Below, one piece after another: positions 26,177 to 33,676 of a stretch of 64,000 bases of DNA. The stretch lies in NCBI GenBank assembly GCA_028278755.1, contig JAPYOI010000062.1:1-64000 (forward strand), in the 5' to 3' direction. Position 1 is the first letter of the stretch, and each line of letters starts with the position of its first letter. This DNA comes from Poriferisodalis multihospitum (lineage in GTDB: Bacteria; Actinomycetota; Acidimicrobiia; Acidimicrobiales; Poriferisodalaceae). A model generated the notes under the pieces. It was given only the letters and a program-made list of their open reading frames with translations. It did no database searches and had not been told where the DNA came from. A program made the translations under genes and the position numbers.

Positions 26177-26183
26177 GCGGCTC

Positions 26184-26189
26184 ACAGTA
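26184..26189 (-). promoter_or_regulatory. -10 box TACTGT, leaderless phosphatidyltransferase start
   Basis: Minus-strand TACTGT ends 7 nt before the GTG at 26176. Confidence 0.55.
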
Positions 26190-26207
26190 CTGAGATGCAG
26201 TCGGCTC

Positions 26208-26258
26208 AGCCTCTTAGGCTGCGCGCATGAGCTCCGGCGCATCCTTAGGATGCGCGCG
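26208..26258 (+). promoter_or_regulatory. Tandem palindromic promoters in front of the HIT gene
   Basis: Two similar blocks about 31 nt apart each hold a TAGGNT -10 box inside a palindrome. The first is AGCCT/CTT/AGGCT (26208-26220), followed by GCGCGC and an ATG at 26227. The second is GCGCATCC/TTA/GGATGCGC (26237-26255, 8-bp stem), ending just before the ATG at 26259. Confidence 0.6.
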
Positions 26259-26262
26259 ATGA
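26227..26262 (+). CDS. Possible 11-codon leader ORF overlapping the HIT start
   Basis: The first tandem box predicts a leaderless start at the ATG at 26227, which opens MSSGASLGCAR and stops at TGA 26260-26262, overlapping the HIT ATG as ATGA. It could couple translation or be a by-product of a small duplication. Confidence 0.3.
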   Translation: MSSGASLGCAR

Positions 26263-26654
26263 GCACTGTGTTCACGCGGATCATCGAAGGCGAGCTGCCC
26301 GGGACGTTCGTGTGGCGCGACGACCGCTGTGTTGCATTCCTGTCCATCAATCCGCTGTCGCCGGGTCACACGCTGGTCGTGCCTATCGCCGAGATTGACC
26401 ACTGGCTGGACGTCCCGGCCGACCTGCAGTCGCACCTGTTCGATGTGTCCAGACGCATCGGCCAAGCACAGATGCAGGCTTTGAGACCCGAACGCATCGG
26501 TCTGGTGGTCGCCGGCTTCGAAGTGCCTCACTGCCACATTCATGTGTGCCCTGTGAACTCGATGGCCGACATGAACTTCGCCCGACCTCTGCCCATGGCC
26601 TCGGCCGAGGATCTGAGCGGGCCCGCCGAAGCCATCCGCGCCGCGCTGGATTAG
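26259..26654 (+). CDS. HIT-family (histidine triad) protein
   Basis: The 131-residue protein has the histidine triad PHCHIHVCP with His91, His93 and His95, and an N-terminus (TRIIEGELPGTFVWRDD) typical of bacterial HIT hydrolases. They cleave nucleoside phosphoramidates or adenylates. The ATG at 26259 starts the conserved sequence and follows the second TAGGAT box. Its stop overlaps the end of the convergent SRAP gene by 4 nt. Confidence 0.9.
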   Translation: MSTVFTRIIEGELPGTFVWRDDRCVAFLSINPLSPGHTLVVPIAEIDHWLDVPADLQSHLFDVSRRIGQAQMQALRPERIGLVVAGFEVPHCHIHVCPVNSMADMNFARPLPMASAEDLSGPAEAIRAALD

Positions 26655-27400
26655 AAAAGCCGGTCTGGCGCCGCTTCGGTGGGGTCCGCGGGTTCGACGA
26701 GACTGGCATCGCTGTTGCGGACGTTGCCGACGGCGCGGCCGACTTGATGCGAGCGCAGAATGCCCTCGGCAGCAGGCGCGCACATAGCCGACAGCATGTC
26801 GATGCCGTCGTTAGCGGGATCCAGCCACGCATCCCACGCCGAACGCTCCAGCAGCACCGGCATGCGGTCGTGAATCGGCACCATGAAATCATTCGCTGCT
26901 GTGGTCAACACCGTTGCGGAGTGCAGCACGCGCCGTTCCGAGACTGAGCCACTGCTGTCGGGAGCGTCCCCGGGCGGCCACCACCGCTCCCACAATCCCG
27001 CCATGGCGAGCATGCCGCCATCCGTACGCGTGATGTAATGCGGGAGCGGGCGCTCATCGGGATTCGTCCCCTTCGGCGCTTTTGGCCACTCATAGAAACC
27101 ATCTGCCGGCACGATGCAGCGACGCCGCACGAACGCGCTGCGGAACGTGTTCTTGGTGGACGCTGTCTCGGAACGCGCGTTGAACAGCGGCGGGCCCTTC
27201 GTGGGGTCCTTGGACCAAGCTGGCACGAGGCCCCAGCGGAACGTCTCGATTTGGCGGGCGTCGTCGTTGGCCACCACGGCCACGATGTCGGCAGTGGGTG
27301 CCACGTTGTAGCTGCGGGGTGCATCGAAACCCGGCAGCGGCGTGTCGAAGTGCGCAGCTATCTGCTCGAGGCTGGCTGCTGAGACAAACCGTCCGCACAT
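26651..27400 (-). CDS. SRAP-domain protein (HMCES/YedK family)
   Basis: SRAP proteins form a covalent thiazolidine bond with abasic sites in single-stranded DNA and shield them. The sequence begins MCGRF, so after Met removal the catalytic Cys2 is N-terminal. The conserved NVAPT, WGLVPAW, NARSET, DGFYEW and a PHY histidine are all present. I chose the ATG at 27400 because the chemistry needs Cys2. An ATG two codons upstream (27406) has the better Shine-Dalgarno spacing. Length 249 is normal. Confidence 0.9.
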   Translation of the reverse strand: MCGRFVSAASLEQIAAHFDTPLPGFDAPRSYNVAPTADIVAVVANDDARQIETFRWGLVPAWSKDPTKGPPLFNARSETASTKNTFRSAFVRRRCIVPADGFYEWPKAPKGTNPDERPLPHYITRTDGGMLAMAGLWERWWPPGDAPDSSGSVSERRVLHSATVLTTAANDFMVPIHDRMPVLLERSAWDAWLDPANDGIDMLSAMCAPAAEGILRSHQVGRAVGNVRNSDASLVEPADPTEAAPDRLF

Positions 27401-27433
27401 GCGCATGCCGCCTCGTCGGGTGGCGTCGCCCCG

Positions 27434-29116
27434 CTACACGTAGGTGGAGCCCTTCATGGCCCCGCGGTCCTGGCGGATCTCCACATTGACCAGTGCCGGC
27501 ATACCCGAGTCGAAGGCTCGCTGAAGCGCAGGTGCGATCTGGTCAGGCTCGGTCACGTGCTCGCCGTGGCCACCCATGGCCTCGACCACCTTGTCGTAGC
27601 GGGTGTAGTTGAGCTCGGTGGCCACCACCCGGTCCTGGCCGTAGAGGCCAGCCTGCGGGCGCAGCATCTGGCCCCACGCAGCGTCGTTGCCCACGACTCC
27701 CACGATGGGCAGGCCGAATCGCACGGCAGTGTCGTACTCGAAGCCGTTGAGCCCGAACGAGCCGTCGCCGTAAACGATCAGTACCCGCTTGTCCGGGTGC
27801 GCCTTCTGCGCCGCCAGCGCGAACGGCATCCCGACACCGAGCGTGCCGAGCGGTCCCGGGTCCATCCAGGTGCCGCGCCTGGGCACCCGGATCACCTTGG
27901 AGGCCTGGGCCACAATGTCGCCGCCGTCGCCGATCACGATCATGTCGTCGGTGACAGCGTCGGCGATCTCGCGGCACAGCCGCAGCGGGTCGATCGGCAC
28001 CTCGTCGCTGTTGAGCTCGGCACTGCGGGCCTCGTCCAGCTCGATCTCGCGCGTGCGCAGCGCCGCAAGCTGTGCGCTGGCGTCCACGGTCACGCCAGTG
28101 GCCTTGAACACGTCGAGCAGCGCATCGAAGTTGGCACCGAGGTTGCCGACGAGACTGACATCGGCGGGGCGGTTCTGGCCGATGAGCGTCTCGTCCAGGT
28201 CGAGCTGCACGATGCGGGCGTCTGCGGGGATGGCGCGGCCGAACTTCATGCGGAAGTCGAGCGGCGTGCCAGCCAGGATCACCACGTCAGCGGCTTCGAG
28301 TGCTTCCTTGCGAGTGAGCGAGAGAAACGACGGGTGATCCCAGGAGATCTCCCCGCGCGCCATGCCGTTCACGTAACACGGCACAGACGTGGCATCCAGG
28401 AATGCCGCCAACGCGTCGCCGCCTTCGCTCCATTTCAGCGCCGTGCCGGCCATCACGACGGGTCGTTCCGCTGAGGCGATCAACTGGGCTGCCTGTTCCA
28501 CCAGAGGGGCTGCAGCGGCGGCGGCCACCCGGTAGTCGCGAAAGCTGGGCACCTCGGCGGCATCAAGATCGACCCGTCCGTGCAGGATGTCCATGGGTAT
28601 CTCGAGGAAGGCCGGGCCGGGCACGCCGCTGAGCGCCGTGCGCACGGCCAACTCGATGTACTCGGCAATGCGGCGGGTTTCCCCGCACGCACCTGACCAC
28701 TTCGTCACCGGCCGCATGAGCGACACGTGGTCCATCTCCTGCAGCGAGCCGCGGCCGGCGTGCTTGAACGGCCCCTGTCCGCCGAAGACCAGGATCGGCG
28801 AGTTGGCCCGCCAGGCATTCGCCACGCCGGTGACGCCATCGGTGACCCCGGGGCCAGCGGTGAGGATGGCCACGCCCACCTTGCCCGGGTGCAGGCGCGC
28901 CCACGCATCGGCGGCATGCGTCGCTGCTTGCTCATGGCGGACGTCGATCACGTCGATGCCCTCGTCGAGGCAGCCGTCGTAGATGCCCATGACGTGCCCG
29001 CCGGACAGCGTGAACACACATTCCACCCCGGCCGCCTTCAGTGCCCTTGCGGCGAGCTTGCCGCCGTGGGTCTCGGTGGCCGTCACGCCCAGCGCTCGCC
29101 GTTCCTTGCCGCTCAT
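27434..29116 (-). CDS. Thiamine-diphosphate enzyme, acetolactate synthase large-subunit-like
   Basis: The 560-residue protein has the three ThDP domains. The catalytic Glu lies in RHEQAATHAADAWAR near residue 55; the cofactor site is GDGSFGLNGFEYDTA with the later Asn (GNDAAWGQ). It resembles IlvB-like proteins, but the family also holds oxalyl-CoA decarboxylase, glyoxylate carboligase and others. No regulatory small subunit (IlvN) or ilvC is next to it, so acetolactate synthesis is not assured. A GGGAG lies 7-8 nt before the ATG at 29116. Confidence 0.8.
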   Translation of the reverse strand: MSGKERRALGVTATETHGGKLAARALKAAGVECVFTLSGGHVMGIYDGCLDEGIDVIDVRHEQAATHAADAWARLHPGKVGVAILTAGPGVTDGVTGVANAWRANSPILVFGGQGPFKHAGRGSLQEMDHVSLMRPVTKWSGACGETRRIAEYIELAVRTALSGVPGPAFLEIPMDILHGRVDLDAAEVPSFRDYRVAAAAAAPLVEQAAQLIASAERPVVMAGTALKWSEGGDALAAFLDATSVPCYVNGMARGEISWDHPSFLSLTRKEALEAADVVILAGTPLDFRMKFGRAIPADARIVQLDLDETLIGQNRPADVSLVGNLGANFDALLDVFKATGVTVDASAQLAALRTREIELDEARSAELNSDEVPIDPLRLCREIADAVTDDMIVIGDGGDIVAQASKVIRVPRRGTWMDPGPLGTLGVGMPFALAAQKAHPDKRVLIVYGDGSFGLNGFEYDTAVRFGLPIVGVVGNDAAWGQMLRPQAGLYGQDRVVATELNYTRYDKVVEAMGGHGEHVTEPDQIAPALQRAFDSGMPALVNVEIRQDRGAMKGSTYV

Positions 29117-29158
29117 GTCGTTCTCCCCCTGCGCCAGCACGTGTTTGATGCTGCTGGC

Positions 29159-32044
29159 CTACGCCAGCACGATGTTCACCAGCTTGCCCGGTACGGTCAC
29201 CACGCGCCGGATGTCTGCGCCGGCGGTGAGCTGGGCGATGCGTTCGTCGGCCTTCGCTGCGGCTTCGAGATCGGCGGGCGAGATGCCGGCATCGACCGTG
29301 ATCCGGCTGCGGACCTTGCCGTTCACCTGCACGGGCACCTCGATCAACTCGGCCGCCAACAGCGCCGGATCGGCCTGTGGGAATGGTGCGTAGACCACCG
29401 TGGTCGTATTGCCCAGCTTCGACCACAGCTCCTCGGCCAGGTGCGGCACCAGCGGCGCCAGCAGGCGCACCAGCACGTCGGCGACAGAACGGGGCGTCGC
29501 GCCGCCCCGCCGAGTCAGCTCGTTGTTCAGCTCGGTGATGCGCGCGATCGCCGAGTTGAAGCGCAGATCCGACATGGCATCGGTGACCGCGTCGATGGTT
29601 CGGTGCACTAGACGCTCGAGGTCAGCGTCGGGTTCGACATCGGCGACCGTGATCTCGCCGGTCTCCTCGTCGACCAAGCTCCGCCACACGCGCTGCAGCA
29701 GCCGGTGAGAGCCGATCACCGAGTGGGTCTCCCACGGACGGCCCTGATCCAGCGGACCCATGAACATCTCGTAGGTCCGCAGCGTGTCGGCCCCATACGC
29801 GCTGTAGATGTCGTCGGGCGTGACCGCGTTGCGCAGCGACTTGCCCATCTTGCCGAAGTGACGGGTGACCTCGACATCACCCCAGAAGAACGTGCCGTCC
29901 CGCTCGACCACCTCCGAAGCCTCCACGTACACCCCCCGGCTGTCCTGGTACGCAGCCGCCTGGATGTAGCCCTGGTTGTACAACCGGCCGAACGGCTCGG
30001 GACCGCTCACGTGACCCAGGTCGTACAGCACCTTGTGCCAGAAGCGGGCATACAGCAGGTGCAGCACGGCATGCTCCACACCGCCGACATAGAGATCGAC
30101 ACCCCCGACGCCGCCATCGGGGTCTGCCATCCAATACCGCTCCACCTCGGGATTCACCAAGGCTTCGTCGTTGGCGGGATCGAGGTAGCGCAAGTAGTAC
30201 CAGCACGATCCGGCCCACTGGGGCATCGTGCTCAGCTCACGACGGTACGTGCGCGCGCCGTCGCCCAGGTCGTAGGTAGCGGTGGCCCACTCGGTGGCAC
30301 GACCCAGCGGCGGCTCCGGTTCCGACGACTCGTCCAGCGCTCGGGGCGCCCAGTCGATCAGCTCGGGCAGCTCCACCGGCAGCTCGCTTTCGGGCACTGC
30401 CAATGCAAGACCCGTCTCGTCGAACACGATCGGGAACGGCTCGCCCCAGTAGCGCTGCCGGCTGAACAGCCAGTCCCGCAGCTTGTAGGTGACCGTGCGG
30501 CGGCCGCAGCCCCGCTCGTCCAGCCAGCCGCAGATGGCGTCGATGGCATCGGCCTTTTCCAAGCCGTTCAGGAAATCGCTGTTGATGGCCGGCCCGGGAC
30601 CGTCATAGGCCTCGCCGTCGAAATCTGGCGGCGGCTGCACGGTGCGCATGATCGGCAGCCCGAACCGGACGGAGAAGTCCCAGTCGCGCTGGTCCTCTCC
30701 GGGCACCGACATGACCGCGCCCGTGCCGTAGTCGATCAGCACGTAGTCGGCGACGAACACCGGCACTGGCGCGCCGCTTGTGGGCACGCGGCAGTTCACG
30801 CCCAGCCACACACCGGTCTTGTCGCGCTCGGTCTGGCGCTGCAAGTCGGTCATCGCTGCTGCCTGGGCGCGGTACGCGTCGAGGGCCTCACGGGGCGTAG
30901 CTGCACCCCCAGTCCAGCGCTGATCGGTGCCAGAGGGCCACACGTCTGCGACCAGCTCGTCGACGAGCGGGTGCTCGGGCGCCAGCAGCATCGCCGTCGT
31001 CCCGTAGATCGTGTCGGGACGGGTGGTGAATACCTCGATGGCTGGGCCGGAGCTGTTCGCATTGGAGATGGCTGGACCGGAACTGCCGGGCTCGGCGTCG
31101 GTCGCGAAGCTGATGTATGCGCCTTCGCTTCGGCCGATCCAGTTGCGCTGCATGAGCTTGACGCTCTCGAACCAGTCCACCCGGTCGAGGTCGGCCAGCA
31201 GCCGGTCGGCATACGCCGTGATGCGCATCATCCACTGCTTCATCGGGCGGCGGAAGACCGGATGGTTGCCCCGGTCGGACCGCCCCTCGTTGGTGACCTC
31301 CTCATTGGCCAGCACCGTTCCCAGCGCAGGGCACCAGTTGACCGGTGCTTCGCCCAAGTAGGCCAGGCGGTGCTCGTCGAGCTCGGTACGCCGCTCAACG
31401 TCGCTCATCCCGGCCCACACAGCTCCGCTGGTGGTGGCCTTCTGCCCCTTCTCGAATAGCTCGATCAACTCCGCTATCGGGCGGGCTCGCTGCGCGTCGG
31501 TGTCGTACCAGGAATTGAAGATCTGCAGGAAGATCCACTGCGTCCAGCGGTAGTACGCGACATCGGTCGTGGCCAGCGATCGCTGGTCGTCGTGCCCGAG
31601 CCCCAGCCGAGCCAGCTGGCGCGACATGTTGGCAATGTTCTGCTCCGTATTGACGCGGGGGTGCTCACCGGTCTGGCGGGCATGCTCCTCAGCCGGCAGG
31701 CCGAATGCGTCGTAGCCCATCGGGTGCAGCACCACGTAGCCGCACATGCGCTTGAAACGTGCATACACGTCGGTGCCGATGTAGCCCAGCGGGTGCCCCA
31801 CATGCAGTCCCGAACCCGACGGGTACGGGAACATGTCCATGATGAAGAGCTTGTTCTTGTTGGTCGCCGGATCCGCCGGCGACGTGCCGGGATTGGGTGT
31901 GCGGTAAGTGCCTTCGGCTCTCCACCTCTCCTGCCAGCGCAGCTCGATCTCGTTCGCCATCTCGGCGTTGTAGCGATACGGAGGGAGCTCGCTCCCCTCA
32001 GCTGAATGCGCGACAGCGACATCGGCCGATGAGGGGGAATTCAT
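29159..32044 (-). CDS. leuS: Leucyl-tRNA synthetase
   Basis: This class I synthetase (961 residues) charges tRNA-Leu. The HIGH motif appears as HVGH in PYPSGSGLHVGHPLG near residue 70, and KMSKS as KMGKS near residue 730. The editing domain contains TTRPDTIYGTT. A 30-nt imperfect tandem duplication (31037-31090) adds a Ser/Gly/Pro loop (SSGPAI twice) just before that motif; the loop is not part of the usual family core. The gene is divergent from mutA. Confidence 0.97.
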   Translation of the reverse strand: MNSPSSADVAVAHSAEGSELPPYRYNAEMANEIELRWQERWRAEGTYRTPNPGTSPADPATNKNKLFIMDMFPYPSGSGLHVGHPLGYIGTDVYARFKRMCGYVVLHPMGYDAFGLPAEEHARQTGEHPRVNTEQNIANMSRQLARLGLGHDDQRSLATTDVAYYRWTQWIFLQIFNSWYDTDAQRARPIAELIELFEKGQKATTSGAVWAGMSDVERRTELDEHRLAYLGEAPVNWCPALGTVLANEEVTNEGRSDRGNHPVFRRPMKQWMMRITAYADRLLADLDRVDWFESVKLMQRNWIGRSEGAYISFATDAEPGSSGPAISNANSSGPAIEVFTTRPDTIYGTTAMLLAPEHPLVDELVADVWPSGTDQRWTGGAATPREALDAYRAQAAAMTDLQRQTERDKTGVWLGVNCRVPTSGAPVPVFVADYVLIDYGTGAVMSVPGEDQRDWDFSVRFGLPIMRTVQPPPDFDGEAYDGPGPAINSDFLNGLEKADAIDAICGWLDERGCGRRTVTYKLRDWLFSRQRYWGEPFPIVFDETGLALAVPESELPVELPELIDWAPRALDESSEPEPPLGRATEWATATYDLGDGARTYRRELSTMPQWAGSCWYYLRYLDPANDEALVNPEVERYWMADPDGGVGGVDLYVGGVEHAVLHLLYARFWHKVLYDLGHVSGPEPFGRLYNQGYIQAAAYQDSRGVYVEASEVVERDGTFFWGDVEVTRHFGKMGKSLRNAVTPDDIYSAYGADTLRTYEMFMGPLDQGRPWETHSVIGSHRLLQRVWRSLVDEETGEITVADVEPDADLERLVHRTIDAVTDAMSDLRFNSAIARITELNNELTRRGGATPRSVADVLVRLLAPLVPHLAEELWSKLGNTTTVVYAPFPQADPALLAAELIEVPVQVNGKVRSRITVDAGISPADLEAAAKADERIAQLTAGADIRRVVTVPGKLVNIVLA
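31037..31090. repeat. Imperfect 30-nt tandem duplication inside leuS
   Basis: GATGGCTGGGCCGGAGCTG (31037-31055) recurs 30 nt later as GATGGCTGGACCGGAACTG. The repeat is in frame and encodes two SSGPAI-type loops in the LeuRS editing domain. Confidence 0.75.
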
Positions 32045-32115
32045 GCGGGAAAGGATGCCACGGTCACCCGCAAATCACTAAGAGAGAGCCACATTCCCGT
32101 CCGGAAGGTGACCGC

Positions 32116-32121
32116 TACCCT
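32116..32121 (+). promoter_or_regulatory. -10 box TACCCT, leaderless mutA start
   Basis: TACCCT ends 7 nt before the GTG at 32129. It likely drives mutA-mutB. Confidence 0.55.
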
Positions 32122-32128
32122 GCGGACC

Positions 32129-33676
32129 GTGGCCGAGACGTCCCCATCGCAGCACGACACCGCGCTCAGCGATCCTGGCTTCGCGGATGTCTCCGAGAGC
32201 GACTGGGAGGCCGCGGCCGAAGGCGCGCTGCGGGGCGAGCCGCTGTCGTCGCTCCACTCGACGCTGCTCGACGGCATCGAGACCGCCCCGCTGTACACCG
32301 CGCATCGCCACGGCACCGAGGCAGATCCGTCAGGCTTGCCCGGCAGTGCACCGTTCACCCGAGGCGCCGCCGCCGCAAGCGGCGCACTGGGCTGGGAGGT
32401 GCGCCAGATCCACGACGTACGACTCGCGGGCACGCCCGATGCCGTCGCCGTGGACACGACATCGGGCGTGGATGCCGTTACGGTCGCCCGGGGCTGGGAC
32501 GCCGACGGTGATGCCGCCGCACTCGCGGCAGGCATCGGCGATGCGGCCGGCGCCGGCGTGCCGATCCACTTGCAGTCCGGCGCATCGCCCGTACACGCCG
32601 CGGCACTGCTGGATGTCTTCGACCGTCACGGTGTGGAGCTCGCAGGCCTGCGCTCGTGGCTGGGTCTCGACCCGATCGCGGCGGCCGCAAGCGGTTGGCA
32701 CTGGGCCAATCCGGGTGACTGCGCCACGCTCGACTCCTCCATGTGCAGCGCAGCACGCAGCGCCGCCGAGATTGCGCAGCGCTCGCCTGGGGCGGTGCCG
32801 CTGGAGGCTGACGGATCGGTCTTCACCGATGCCGGCGCGAGCGACGCCACCGAGCTGGCTGCGATGCTCGCGACCGGGGTGGCGTGGCTGCGGGCGCTCT
32901 GCGACGACGCCGACGGGCCGGGCCTCAACGCGGATGCGGCTGCCCGTCTGCTGGGCTTCACGCTGTCCGCAGGACCCGACGCTTTCCTGGTCACCGCCAA
33001 GTGCCGGGCGCTGCGGATGTGCTGGACCCAGGTGCTGGGCACCTGCGGGGTCGACGGTGCCAGCGGCGAGGCGCCGCCGATGTGGCTCCACGCCGTCACC
33101 GCGACGGCCATGCTGAGCGCTGTTGACCCGTGGGTGAACATGCTGCGCGCCACCACGGCGACATTCGGCGCTGCGAACGGCGGCGTCGACGCCATCACAG
33201 TCCGCCCCTTTGACGCCGTCAGCGCCGGTCAGGCATCGAGCAGCCTGGGGTGGCGCGTCGCCGCCAACACACAGCTGATCCTTCGCCACGAGAGCCGCAT
33301 CGGATCGGTCATCGATCCCGCCGGGGGAAGCTGGTACCTCGAAGACCTCACGCGCAAGCTGGCGCACGCAGCCTGGGACCGCTTCGGGGAGATCGAAGCA
33401 GCCGGAGGAATATGCGCTGCGATGGCCAGCGGCGATCTGGAGGCATCGATCGCCGCCGAACGAGCGCTGCGCGACGAGCAGATCGCCGCGGGCCAGCACG
33501 TGCTCGTCGGCGTCACCGACTTCGTGGACTCGCAGGCTGCGCAGGATTCGGGGGCGAGCGTCTCCGCTGGCGAACCGGCCGGCACGCCTACGGTCGGGCT
33601 GGGCGTGCACCGCTGGGCAGCGCCCTATGAGACTGGGACGAATGACGAAGCTGTGACGGGAGATGCAGGGTCATGA
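32129..33676 (+). CDS. mutA: Methylmalonyl-CoA mutase small (non-catalytic) subunit
   Basis: MutA pairs with MutB to convert (R)-methylmalonyl-CoA to succinyl-CoA. The barrel domain is recognisable (GWEVRQIHDVR; DPWVNMLRATTATFGAANGGVDAITV; DPAGGSWYLEDLTRKLA). The protein is only 515 residues, whereas family members are usually over 600. It ends soon after the barrel and lacks the C-terminal cobalamin-like domain. That domain does not bind B12 in MutA anyway. The GTG at 32129 follows a leaderless -10 box. The stop overlaps the mutB start as ATGA. Confidence 0.9.
   Translation: MAETSPSQHDTALSDPGFADVSESDWEAAAEGALRGEPLSSLHSTLLDGIETAPLYTAHRHGTEADPSGLPGSAPFTRGAAAASGALGWEVRQIHDVRLAGTPDAVAVDTTSGVDAVTVARGWDADGDAAALAAGIGDAAGAGVPIHLQSGASPVHAAALLDVFDRHGVELAGLRSWLGLDPIAAAASGWHWANPGDCATLDSSMCSAARSAAEIAQRSPGAVPLEADGSVFTDAGASDATELAAMLATGVAWLRALCDDADGPGLNADAAARLLGFTLSAGPDAFLVTAKCRALRMCWTQVLGTCGVDGASGEAPPMWLHAVTATAMLSAVDPWVNMLRATTATFGAANGGVDAITVRPFDAVSAGQASSSLGWRVAANTQLILRHESRIGSVIDPAGGSWYLEDLTRKLAHAAWDRFGEIEAAGGICAAMASGDLEASIAAERALRDEQIAAGQHVLVGVTDFVDSQAAQDSGASVSAGEPAGTPTVGLGVHRWAAPYETGTNDEAVTGDAGS

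Noticed and set aside
26177..26350. Longer N-terminus for the phosphatidyltransferase
   Set aside because: The extension would run through the tandem promoter of the HIT gene and has no hydrophobic or conserved sequence. The TACTGT box points to the GTG at 26176.
29705..31459. Long plus-strand frame (584 codons) opposite leuS
   Set aside because: It is antisense to conserved LeuRS motifs and has the skewed composition of a shadow frame.
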